Positions 19,373-27,476 of a DNA stretch of 31,659 bases are shown here, piece by piece; position 1 is the stretch's first letter, and each line of letters begins with the position of its first letter. The stretch spans positions 6,630 to 38,288 of the forward strand of contig NW_001915000.1 of NCBI RefSeq assembly GCF_000208925.1, given 5' to 3'. The position numbers and the translations under genes were made by a program. The notes beneath the pieces were generated by a model. It made no database searches, was not told the origin of the DNA, and was given only the letters and a program-made list of their open reading frames with translations. This DNA is from Entamoeba histolytica HM-1:IMSS (Eukaryota; Evosea; Mastigamoebida; Endamoebidae).

Positions 19373-19582
19373 ATGATTTTTTCTTTAGTAATTTTATTAG
19401 TGATATACTTTGTATCTTCACTCCAACCCCCTTTTTCATATAACTTCGAAAACACCAAAAATGGGGTATTTCATAAAGAAAAAAAAAGTATAAAGACTCT
19501 TCCAATTACAACGCCAAAAAAATTAAAAAAAAACTCGATACATTTAAAAAGAGATGTAAAAAACATACATTTATATAAATAA
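19373..19582 (+). CDS. Small basic secreted-peptide candidate, 69 aa
   Basis: The frame starts with ATG and has a textbook signal-peptide profile: MIFSLVILLVIYFVSS, then a polar region, with cleavage plausible around residues 16-18. The mature part of about 52 residues carries 12 Lys and 1 Arg against 3 acidic residues, begins LQPPFSYNF, has no Cys, and includes one dibasic KR site. It does not resemble amoebapores, which have six Cys. Its stop lies two bases from the stop of the convergent TMK gene, so the two mRNAs would overlap at their 3' ends. Against a real gene: it is short, Lys-rich runs arise easily in A-rich DNA, and I know no homologue. Confidence 0.45.
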   Translation: MIFSLVILLVIYFVSSLQPPFSYNFENTKNGVFHKEKKSIKTLPITTPKKLKKNSIHLKRDVKNIHLYK

Positions 19583-19584
19583 TA

Positions 19585-22500
19585 TTATTCTTTACCTTCT
19601 TTTAGTAAAGTAGTTTTTACATTTTTTTGATTAATCTCAGGAGAAATTACATTTCTTAATTCACTTTTCTTTCTTTTATTTTCTTCTTCTGTAAAAGAAC
19701 TTATTTTTATTTTAATTGGTTGTTTATTTTCATTATACAATATAACTGGTGATTTTTGTTTTAATCCCCCTGTTGTGCCACATGAATATCTTTTTTGTTC
19801 ATTGCTTGATTCAAGAGCAATTAATATTGGTGTTGGAATATCTCCAAATGAAGATGTATCAAATTTATCTTTTAAAATAACGTTTGTTCTTTTTTTACGT
19901 AATGGGTTTGTATCATCTTTTCTTAAACTTAATACTTCTTCATGTTCTAATAAATTGCTATTTGATTTAATTGAAATTGTTCCATTATTCGAAGTATTAT
20001 CTCCTACAGTACTAATTTTATCTATACTACTTGGTTGTATGATACTATTCATTCTTTTACGATTCCTTGGTGTTTGAATTCCTGATTGATTTAATGAAGT
20101 TGCTGGAGTATTTGGTGTTGATATTTCTACAACAGAATATTCTTCATCATCTTTTTCTTCTTGTTCTTGATTTTCTTCTAGTTGAGAATGAACAGAAGGA
20201 GTTGAAAATCTTTGAGTGTTTGTAACTTTATTTAACCTATCACTAACCTTTGCTTGAATCTTTCCATCAGGAATATTTAAAGGTGCTACAGATAATTCAG
20301 GTAACATAATTTTTGGAGTTACTCCATGAGTACTTGATAAAGATTCAGGAGCTAATGTATCAGGTGATTCAATTGGAGAAAATGGAGTAGTACTACTGAA
20401 TTCAGTTGGATGTAATACAGAAATAGTGTTTTGTCTTTTTCTTGTAGTTTTAATTATTCTTTGATAAATAGAATCCAATTCTAATGAAACTTCATTAAAT
20501 GTTGGTCTATTTTTTGGTTTATGTGCCCAACATTTTCTAATAATTCGTTTATACACACATTCATTCGGTATAACTAAACGTTTTCCTGCCATAATAAAGG
20601 ATTGAATAGATTCAGAGTCAGGAAATTGTTCAGGGTCATATGGTTGATGAGTCAACCATATTTCTAATAAACAAATAGAAAATGAGAAAACATCACATTT
20701 AAAACTAGCATCTCCTAGTTTAGGATTATGAACTTCTGGTGCCATATAAGCAGGAGTCCCAACATCAACGATTTTTTTAGAATTTTTTGATTCAACATAT
20801 AATTGTGATGTTCCAAAATCAGAAATTTTACATAACATAGCTTCATTTGGATTAGTACTAAACATTAAAATATTATCTGTTTTTAAATCTCTATGAACAA
20901 TATTATTTTGGTGTAAGTAATTCATTCCTCTCGCAATGTCTTGACAAATTCTTACTTTTAATTGTGTTGTTAATGAATTTGTTTTCATATATTTTCTTAC
21001 AGAACCCATACTACAAAATTCTGTTATTAAACATAATTGGTCAGGCATTTGTACACTTCCAACAAAAGACAAAACATAGGGACATCGTATTCTCTCCATT
21101 AAATTACACTCTGCTTTAAAACTTGGTAATAATGTTTCTGTGTCTAACAGATCTGACTTAATCATTTTAATTGCTACTTCTACTCCTCTCCAAAACCCTC
21201 GATATACTAATCCAAATGAACCTTGTCCTACAGGTGGTTGTTTTAATTCTATTTCATCAAAATCAATATGTGTTGATAATTTACTTTCTGCTCGTAATTC
21301 CATATTAACATAAAACCTTTCAACTTTTGGTGGTTTAACTTTAGTTTTAATACTGAGAAGAGAAGATTTACTTTCTTCAGTATGTAATTGTGTTTGAAGA
21401 ATAAGTGATGATGATGAATTGGTTGAACTAGAATCTTGAAGTAATTGTGGGTTATTTCTTGTAATTATATCATCAATTTCTTTCATTGCCGATTTAATTT
21501 GACCAAACCTCAAAGTGACATGAATTCGTTCTTTTAAATTTGTTGTACAAAATATCATAAGTTGAGCTGTAATAGTAACTACTTCTTGTGTATGTAATGC
21601 CCCTGTTGTAGGAGAAAAAATAAGTTTATATTTTGGATTTTCTTTACCATGAAATGTATATAATAATACCTTTTTGTAAGTATTACGTAGAGTAAATTGG
21701 AATGAATAACTTTTTTCAAGATCTAATTTCCCTTCGTTTAGAAATGATATAATAGAATCAGAAAAAGAAAAGTAAGGATTATTAAAGATCTCTAGTCTTT
21801 GTGCATTATCTTTATCAAAAGGAATAACACCACAATTACAAATTTCTTGAATCATTTCTTGTTCATTTAATTCTTTAGTAATAATTTTATTTAACTTTGT
21901 ATAAATGAATAAATGAATGAATAATAATGCAGTCCAAAAGAATATATAAAATATAATAATGGATGATAAATATATAATAGTGTCTTTAATAAAATTATTT
22001 CTTCTACATGACAACGAATGTACTGAATAATATCCCTCAATACATTGACATGCATAACATCCTTCTCCACCATCACACTCTTCTTCTTTATCTAGTAAAT
22101 TATTACCACATGTAGAAGGAATACAACCAATTTGTGGAATAGAATGAGGTTGTGCTCCATTAATACAAAAACAATATTCACATTCCATTCCACCATCACA
22201 TTCTTCTCCAATATCAATTTGATAATTTCCACATGAAGGTAAACTACATCGTATAGTTCCATTAAAATTTATTGGTACAAAAGGTGAAATACAAGAACAT
22301 GTATTATTATCACACTGTGAATCAAATTTATAAGAATTATCACAATCTTCATTTTCATCCTTCTTTCCATTACCACAACTACTACATCCTATATCAGTAT
22401 TAACATAACCTTCTTCACAAATACAACCTTCTGCTGATTCACTACAAAATCCATGTTCTCCACAATTGTTTGGACAAACAAATTCAAAAGAAATAGAAAT

Positions 22501-23727
22501 ATTTCCTTTAATTTCTTGATTTGAGAATGTAATTCCAACATATAATTGTTCAGTATCAATTAATTCAACAATTGTTGTTGAATAAAGTGTATTTGGACAA
22601 TTTCCAGAGACATATTTATTACAACGAGCGTGAGTACTTGAACAAGAATCGATAGTATTTTTATCAGGAAAACCAATAACTTGAATTGAAACACTTCCTT
22701 CATAACTAGAATCACATAAACTAATTTTCATTTTTTTATTTGCTCCAATTAATTTATACCATTTAACATATTGTGCTTTTGTAAGACAAACAGAAGTTGA
22801 AACAAATGTAGTATATTTATCTAAATATATTGTAGGTACATCAATAACATCAATTAAGTCTATTTCAATAGCCCTTTCAATACAAGGATGAGTAATAGAT
22901 TTAAGATAAAATGTGAATGGTTCTGAAATTGTTTTTCCATAAGGAGAATGAATAAAAACATAAATAGGAATAGATGGTTGTAAATGAATAATTAATCTTG
23001 GTGTTAATATATTTTCTGCACTTTTTAAATTAAATAAATTACATCTTGGAGTATTAATTTCATCACAATCCATTTGTGTTGCAATTGAATATGGATTTTC
23101 AAAATAATTTCCAATTGAATCAATATATAATAATTCTGATTCAGTATAATCATTTAAAGCAATACTGACGTATTGTTCTTTAAGACTTATTAATTTAATC
23201 CAAATACCATATGTATATGGTTGTGTAAATGAAACAACATCAGAACATAATGTTTTACTAAATACAGTTTCATTCATAAAAACAGTATGAAAAATATCAG
23301 TATTTTCATTAATAATATACACTTTATCATTCTTTGTTCGTTGAAAAAAAGAAAAACATGTCTCAACTAATTTGGGTTTTTCTATACAATTACCATATCC
23401 ATTAAATACATATCCATCTTCACAATCACTACAATCACTTTTAATATGTTTTGTTGTATCACATTTTTCACATTCATTTGGTAAATAACATCCTTCTAAA
23501 CAATTATCTCCATAAAGACATTGTATTATACATTCACCTAATCCATTTGGTTGATATCCATCTTTACATTTACAATTACTTCCACAATGAGAATTTCCAT
23601 CACAGTCTTCACAAAAACTATCCCAAATACCATCACCACATTGACATTTTTTCCCAAAACAACTTTCATTAATTAAAAGAATAAGAAAGACTATGATAAA
23701 TAAAGAAGTATTACCTAACTTCTTCAT
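19585..23727 (-). CDS. Transmembrane receptor-like kinase (TMK family), complete
   Basis: A 1380-aa type I receptor kinase. Order: signal peptide (1-25, LFIIVFLILLINESCFG); Cys-rich block (26-110, CGDGIWDSFCEDC and CKDGYQPNG); a Cys-poorer middle (about 125-425); a second Cys-rich block (about 425-575) with repeated CGN...EECDGG units; a membrane helix (about 583-612); a cytosolic linker; a kinase domain (about 825-1095) with GQGSFG, VAIKMIK, HRDLKTDN (near 943), DFGTS, GTPAYMAPE and CDVFSFSICLLEIW; and a tail of about 285 residues rich in Ser, Thr and Pro. All catalytic residues are present, so it should be active; the HRDLKTDN loop and tyrosine-kinase-like fold fit the Entamoeba TMKs, which sense surface ligands, serum or prey. 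The long tail is unusual and full of TP/SP sites. Confidence 0.93.
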   Translation of the reverse strand: MKKLGNTSLFIIVFLILLINESCFGKKCQCGDGIWDSFCEDCDGNSHCGSNCKCKDGYQPNGLGECIIQCLYGDNCLEGCYLPNECEKCDTTKHIKSDCSDCEDGYVFNGYGNCIEKPKLVETCFSFFQRTKNDKVYIINENTDIFHTVFMNETVFSKTLCSDVVSFTQPYTYGIWIKLISLKEQYVSIALNDYTESELLYIDSIGNYFENPYSIATQMDCDEINTPRCNLFNLKSAENILTPRLIIHLQPSIPIYVFIHSPYGKTISEPFTFYLKSITHPCIERAIEIDLIDVIDVPTIYLDKYTTFVSTSVCLTKAQYVKWYKLIGANKKMKISLCDSSYEGSVSIQVIGFPDKNTIDSCSSTHARCNKYVSGNCPNTLYSTTIVELIDTEQLYVGITFSNQEIKGNISISFEFVCPNNCGEHGFCSESAEGCICEEGYVNTDIGCSSCGNGKKDENEDCDNSYKFDSQCDNNTCSCISPFVPINFNGTIRCSLPSCGNYQIDIGEECDGGMECEYCFCINGAQPHSIPQIGCIPSTCGNNLLDKEEECDGGEGCYACQCIEGYYSVHSLSCRRNNFIKDTIIYLSSIIIFYIFFWTALLFIHLFIYTKLNKIITKELNEQEMIQEICNCGVIPFDKDNAQRLEIFNNPYFSFSDSIISFLNEGKLDLEKSYSFQFTLRNTYKKVLLYTFHGKENPKYKLIFSPTTGALHTQEVVTITAQLMIFCTTNLKERIHVTLRFGQIKSAMKEIDDIITRNNPQLLQDSSSTNSSSSLILQTQLHTEESKSSLLSIKTKVKPPKVERFYVNMELRAESKLSTHIDFDEIELKQPPVGQGSFGLVYRGFWRGVEVAIKMIKSDLLDTETLLPSFKAECNLMERIRCPYVLSFVGSVQMPDQLCLITEFCSMGSVRKYMKTNSLTTQLKVRICQDIARGMNYLHQNNIVHRDLKTDNILMFSTNPNEAMLCKISDFGTSQLYVESKNSKKIVDVGTPAYMAPEVHNPKLGDASFKCDVFSFSICLLEIWLTHQPYDPEQFPDSESIQSFIMAGKRLVIPNECVYKRIIRKCWAHKPKNRPTFNEVSLELDSIYQRIIKTTRKRQNTISVLHPTEFSSTTPFSPIESPDTLAPESLSSTHGVTPKIMLPELSVAPLNIPDGKIQAKVSDRLNKVTNTQRFSTPSVHSQLEENQEQEEKDDEEYSVVEISTPNTPATSLNQSGIQTPRNRKRMNSIIQPSSIDKISTVGDNTSNNGTISIKSNSNLLEHEEVLSLRKDDTNPLRKKRTNVILKDKFDTSSFGDIPTPILIALESSNEQKRYSCGTTGGLKQKSPVILYNENKQPIKIKISSFTEEENKRKKSELRNVISPEINQKNVKTTLLKEGKE

Positions 23728-24011
23728 ACTAACTTTGTTTACTTTATTCTCAGTACTTTTTATTTTTTTTTTCTTAAAAAATTGATAATTTTTTATTCAT
23801 TCAGTGAAAAACTCTTTATTCTTATTTCTTTCCTTTATTCACAATTTTTTCTTTTTATTTTTCTTTTATTTTGTTTTATAAACCTGAAATTTTCATAATT
23901 TTATTAAATAAAAAAAGAAAAGAAAAGACAATGACTATAAAAAGAAGATATAAACCATCTTTTAAATTAAATTAAATCAAAACATTTTATCATTTTATGT
24001 GGCTTTACAAA
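23728..24011. other. Intergenic region upstream of the TMK gene
   Basis: About 280 bases of T-rich (plus-strand) sequence holding the TMK promoter and the 3' end of the GTPase gene. No coding signal and no clear GAAC match. Confidence 0.4.
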
Positions 24012-24653
24012 TTACAACAAAATGCACTTTCCTGATTTTGAATTTCCTTTTTTATTTCCACCAGTTCCTTTTAATTCAGTTTGCATATTTTCAAATGCTT
24101 CTTTAACTCCTTCTCCTGTCTTAGCACTAACTTCAAAAAAGACTATCTTTTTTTCTTTTGCAAATTTTTGTCCTTGTTCTGTACTTACAATTTTTTCACA
24201 ATCTTTTTTATTGCTTAGAAGATAAATGATAGGCTTCTTTCCTTTCGTATATGTAGTGATATCATCAAAAAATCCCCTTAAATCTTCAAATGATGTCTTA
24301 TCATCTTGTGCATATACTAAAAACACTCCATGACACGACCTATAATATGATGATGTTACTGTACGATAGACTTCTTGTCCTGCTGTATCATTCAGATTAA
24401 ATACATAGATTTGATTCCCCTCTGTAACTGTATGTTGTTGTGACTCAGGAATAGTACTTGGAAGTTCTTCATGAAACTTTCCTTCCTATTTAAATTAATA
24501 CTTTCTTCTTATTTTCTTTTTATATTTTCTTTTTCTTGTTTTGTTTTCTTCATTTCTTTTTTATTAATAAGAACAAACTATCATTTGATATATGAGAGAC
24601 GTCTTACCAACAGATGGATCTCCTGTAAAAACTATTTTAAACTCTGTTGTCAT
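24012..24653 (-). CDS. Ras-like small GTPase with CAAX box, two exons
   Basis: Exon 1 is 24653-24579 (25 codons, MTTEFKIVFTGDPSVGKTS onward), exon 2 is 24485-24012; the 93-base intron begins GTTTGTT and ends TAG, and splicing restores one 182-aa frame in phase 0. G boxes: G1 GDPSVGKT (11-18), switch I STIPES with Thr36, G3 DTAGQE (58-63), G4 NKKD, G5 SAKTGEG, and C-terminal CILL. The final Leu predicts geranylgeranylation by GGTase I and membrane targeting. There is no Rho insert and no double Cys, so Ras-like fits better than Rab or Rho, though the middle has Rab-like features. Pro13 sits at the position of Ras Gly12. A start-stop pair, ATGTAG, lies just upstream of the start (24661-24666 on the plus strand). 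Confidence 0.88.
24486..24578 (-). other. Spliceosomal intron of the Ras-like GTPase gene
   Basis: On the minus strand it begins GTTTGTT, the typical Entamoeba 5' splice site, and ends AAATAG. It contains in-frame stops and is more AT-rich than the flanking exons. Removing its 93 bases joins the P-loop exon to the switch I exon in frame. Confidence 0.9.
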
Positions 24654-24987
24654 TTTATCGCTACATGTTGATTATTTCTCTTTTTCTTTAGAAATGATAA
24701 CCTTTTTGTTTTCACTTCTTTTTAAAAACATTTTACCTTAAAAACAACAATCAAACCCTTCATATAAACTAGACTCCTTCGACATGAAAGTTCTTTTCTA
24801 TTTTGTCAGATCTTCTCTATTTTCTTTTTTTCCTTTTTCTTCATATTTCTACTTTTTTATTATTCTTTTTACTATTTCCTTCTTCCTTTTTCTAGTTCAT
24901 CCTTTCTATTTTTGTTTACTTTATTTTTACTTCCTTCTCTTTTTTATGTTATTCAAATAACAAAAATATTAAATTCTAAAAATGATA
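24654..24987. other. Intergenic region with long polypyrimidine tract (plus strand)
   Basis: About 330 bases. Positions about 24785-24950 are almost entirely C and T on the plus strand, so purine-rich on the minus strand, which is the coding strand of both neighbours. It lies in the upstream region of the GTPase gene and downstream of the proline-rich gene. I see no coding signal. Confidence 0.4.
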
Positions 24988-25932
24988 TTAGTTGTCAACT
25001 TCAATATATGGATCTTCTGAATATGAAATGTCGGATTCTGGTTGATTTTTCTTCTTTAAAGGAGATTCTTCTTCATTCCCTTTTAATGACCTTCCAGTTG
25101 GTGTTTCAAATTTCTTTGTATTTAATGATAGTTCAGCAAAATGTCTTTGGAGAGAAGGTCGAATTTGGTTTCGTTGTATTCCAGGAGAATAAGCAGCTAA
25201 TTCAGGTTTTTGAATTGGACTTGGAACTCTAACTCTTTCATACATTGGAGGTGTTTTTGATTGAGGTGGTACTAATGGTTGTTGAAAATAAGAAGATGAT
25301 AAAGATTTAGAAGTTATTGAAGAAGTGAAGTTGGGTGTTGTTGTAGAAGTAGTAATAACATTGAATTGAGTTAAAGGTGTTTTATTACATAAGTTTTGGT
25401 TTTTCAGTTTATTTGGTTGAACTGGTACATTTGATGGAAGAAAATTTTGAAATGGTTTTGTTATAATAGGTGGGTTTAAAATGGATGGAGGTATTGAAGA
25501 TGGTGCAACAGGATAAAATCCAGAAGAATTAGCATTCATTGTTGTTTGTTGAAATGGTTGAATTACGGTTGGGTTATTTTGGGTTGTTGCATTATATGAG
25601 TTTGTTACAAATGACCTTTTTGAATTTATTTCATCTTCAGTAAATTTATATGATGATCGTGGAACATTTATTTTAGGTACGTTTGATGGTGGAAGATGTG
25701 AAATAAAAGAAGTTTCAAAATCATTCATTGAAAAAGTTTTTCTTGATACATTCGATACTTTAAATAATGGTTGATGACTATTTGAAACACATGATCGTTT
25801 AGGTGCATCATCAAATTTTAATTGTTGGTATATATAAAGTTGTTGATCTAACTTCTTCTGAGTTGAACTTTTGATATAAAGAATGACTAAAATAATAAAA
25901 ATTAAGCAGAGAAGTGATAAAATGATTAACAT
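24988..25932 (-). CDS. N-terminally membrane-anchored Pro/Ser/Thr-rich protein with a PPxY motif
   Basis: A 314-aa protein of no family known to me. Residues 2-19 (LIILSLLCLIFIILVILY) form a hydrophobic helix followed by basic IKSSTQKK, which suggests a type III signal anchor with the body in the cytosol; a cleaved signal peptide is the alternative. The rest is low-complexity, rich in Pro, Ser, Thr, Asn and Gln, and probably disordered. Short motifs stand out: TPPMYERV (PPxY, residues 228-231, a WW-domain ligand), several PxxP stretches, and an acidic Tyr-containing end, SDISYSEDPYIEVDN. This design is typical of scaffolds or adaptors that recruit signalling or ubiquitin-ligase proteins, but that role is inferred from motifs only. 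The start is the only N-terminal ATG, immediately before the helix. Confidence 0.75.
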   Translation of the reverse strand: MLIILSLLCLIFIILVILYIKSSTQKKLDQQLYIYQQLKFDDAPKRSCVSNSHQPLFKVSNVSRKTFSMNDFETSFISHLPPSNVPKINVPRSSYKFTEDEINSKRSFVTNSYNATTQNNPTVIQPFQQTTMNANSSGFYPVAPSSIPPSILNPPIITKPFQNFLPSNVPVQPNKLKNQNLCNKTPLTQFNVITTSTTTPNFTSSITSKSLSSSYFQQPLVPPQSKTPPMYERVRVPSPIQKPELAAYSPGIQRNQIRPSLQRHFAELSLNTKKFETPTGRSLKGNEEESPLKKKNQPESDISYSEDPYIEVDN

Positions 25933-26091
25933 TTTAACCTTTTCTTATTATTTTAAAGTTAAATTTTTTTTTTAGTTTTTCTGTTTTATTTCTTTAAAGT
26001 AAGTTATGTGTTTAGTTGAAAAATAAATCAAAAATAAAAATCATTATTATTCAATTTAATTTAATACTATTATTAAATGACTCATTTTAAG

Positions 26092-27270
26092 TTATTCTTC
26101 ATTTATTTCAGAAAGAAATGAGACTAACGCTTTTGTTGCAATTTCTACAAATTGAAATATAACATATTCATTTGGTTTATGAATAACTGCTTCATTGCCT
26201 GGTCCAAAGATTATGACTTGTGGTTTGTTTTGAGTGTGGGCAAATGCAGCAGCATCAGTTGCATATGCCATTCTTTTGATTGAACTTTTAGGCATTTCTT
26301 TATAAATGCATTTTGTTAATAATTTAACATACTTATTATTGATATCAGTTGTAACTGGTAATTCCTTACTTTCTTCATAAAGAACAAATTTAAACCGTGT
26401 TGTAGATTCAATAGAAGCAATTATTGTTTTAATATTATTCATAATATCCTCTACTGAAATATATGAAGAAGTTCTAATATCAATCTCTGTAACACAATAA
26501 TCAGCAACAACATTTGGTGCATTTCCACCTTTAATTGTTCCAATATTAAATGTCGTTTGGTTTGTATCATCAGGTGATAAGGGTAAATCTTTTTTAATCC
26601 ACTGTATGAGAGAGTATATTCCTTCAATTGCATTCAAACCAAGACTTGGAGAACTTGCATGTGCAGAAATTCCATGACACTCTACCTTTAATCTTAATTC
26701 ACCTTTTTCACTTATTCCAATATCTAAGTTTGTTGGTTCATCAACAATAATTAATTCAACTGATGTAAACAATTCTGGACATTGTTTAACAAGATCTTTA
26801 GCACCTAAAGTACCATCCTCTTCTTCACTTGAAACAATTAATAGAATTGAATCTCTAATCTTCATTTGCATATCTTGAAGATATTTTAAGATACATAATT
26901 GACTAGCTAATCCACTTTTCATATCAGCTGATCCTCTTCCATAAACATAAACATTCCCTGTTTTTAATTCTATTTCTTCTGTTGCTTTAAGGGGTGGATA
27001 TTTCCACTCTTTCAAATCTCCAACAGGAACTGTATCAAAGTGTGAGCTAAAAATGATTTTATGTGGTTGCTTCGTCCAATAAGCTATAAAATTTATTTTA
27101 TTTGGATTATTCTTTGTGGGTATAGTTTCAACAATCATCCCAATCCCTTCACAAATTTCTTTTAATAATTTAATTATTTCAAAATCATCTTTGTTGAAAC
27201 TTTGTGTGTCACATTCAATTAGTCTTCTTAATACTGTTTTAAGAAATTTAATATCAATATCAATATTCAT
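26092..27270 (-). CDS. M20-family metallohydrolase (ArgE/DapE/carboxypeptidase G2 type)
   Basis: A 392-aa enzyme with the co-catalytic zinc motifs in order: HFDTVP (His77, Asp79), GRGSADMKSG (bridging Asp116), SSEEEDG (Glu150 as likely catalytic base, Glu151 as ligand), DEPT (Glu178), the dimer-domain GISAHASS His near 201, and a C-terminal IHKPNEY His as the last zinc ligand. Family members remove acyl or peptide groups from amino acids (acetylornithine, succinyl-diaminopimelate, N-acyl amino acids, small peptides). Since Entamoeba lacks full arginine and lysine biosynthesis as far as is known, a salvage aminoacylase or dipeptidase role seems more likely than ArgE or DapE. It has no signal peptide, so it is probably cytosolic. 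The closest relatives of this type are usually prokaryotic. Confidence 0.9.
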   Translation of the reverse strand: MNIDIDIKFLKTVLRRLIECDTQSFNKDDFEIIKLLKEICEGIGMIVETIPTKNNPNKINFIAYWTKQPHKIIFSSHFDTVPVGDLKEWKYPPLKATEEIELKTGNVYVYGRGSADMKSGLASQLCILKYLQDMQMKIRDSILLIVSSEEEDGTLGAKDLVKQCPELFTSVELIIVDEPTNLDIGISEKGELRLKVECHGISAHASSPSLGLNAIEGIYSLIQWIKKDLPLSPDDTNQTTFNIGTIKGGNAPNVVADYCVTEIDIRTSSYISVEDIMNNIKTIIASIESTTRFKFVLYEESKELPVTTDINNKYVKLLTKCIYKEMPKSSIKRMAYATDAAAFAHTQNKPQVIIFGPGNEAVIHKPNEYVIFQFVEIATKALVSFLSEINEE

Positions 27271-27476
27271 ACATTGAATAATTTCTAATTACATCCTCAA
27301 ATATCAAATTTTTTCTGTTTCTTTTCGTTTCAATGTTTCATAAAGAATCTTTCCATTCATTTGGAAATAGTGAATTTGACAAAAAAAGGAAATAAAGAAT
27401 GATACGTTTTGTAGAGACAATATCTTAAGTTATTTTTACTTCTTTGATCTTTAGTTTATTTAATACAACACTCAAG

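Noticed and set aside
24912..25232. 106-codon plus-strand frame over the PPxY gene
   Set aside because: Antisense shadow of the proline-rich minus-strand gene; its opening lies in a polypyrimidine tract.
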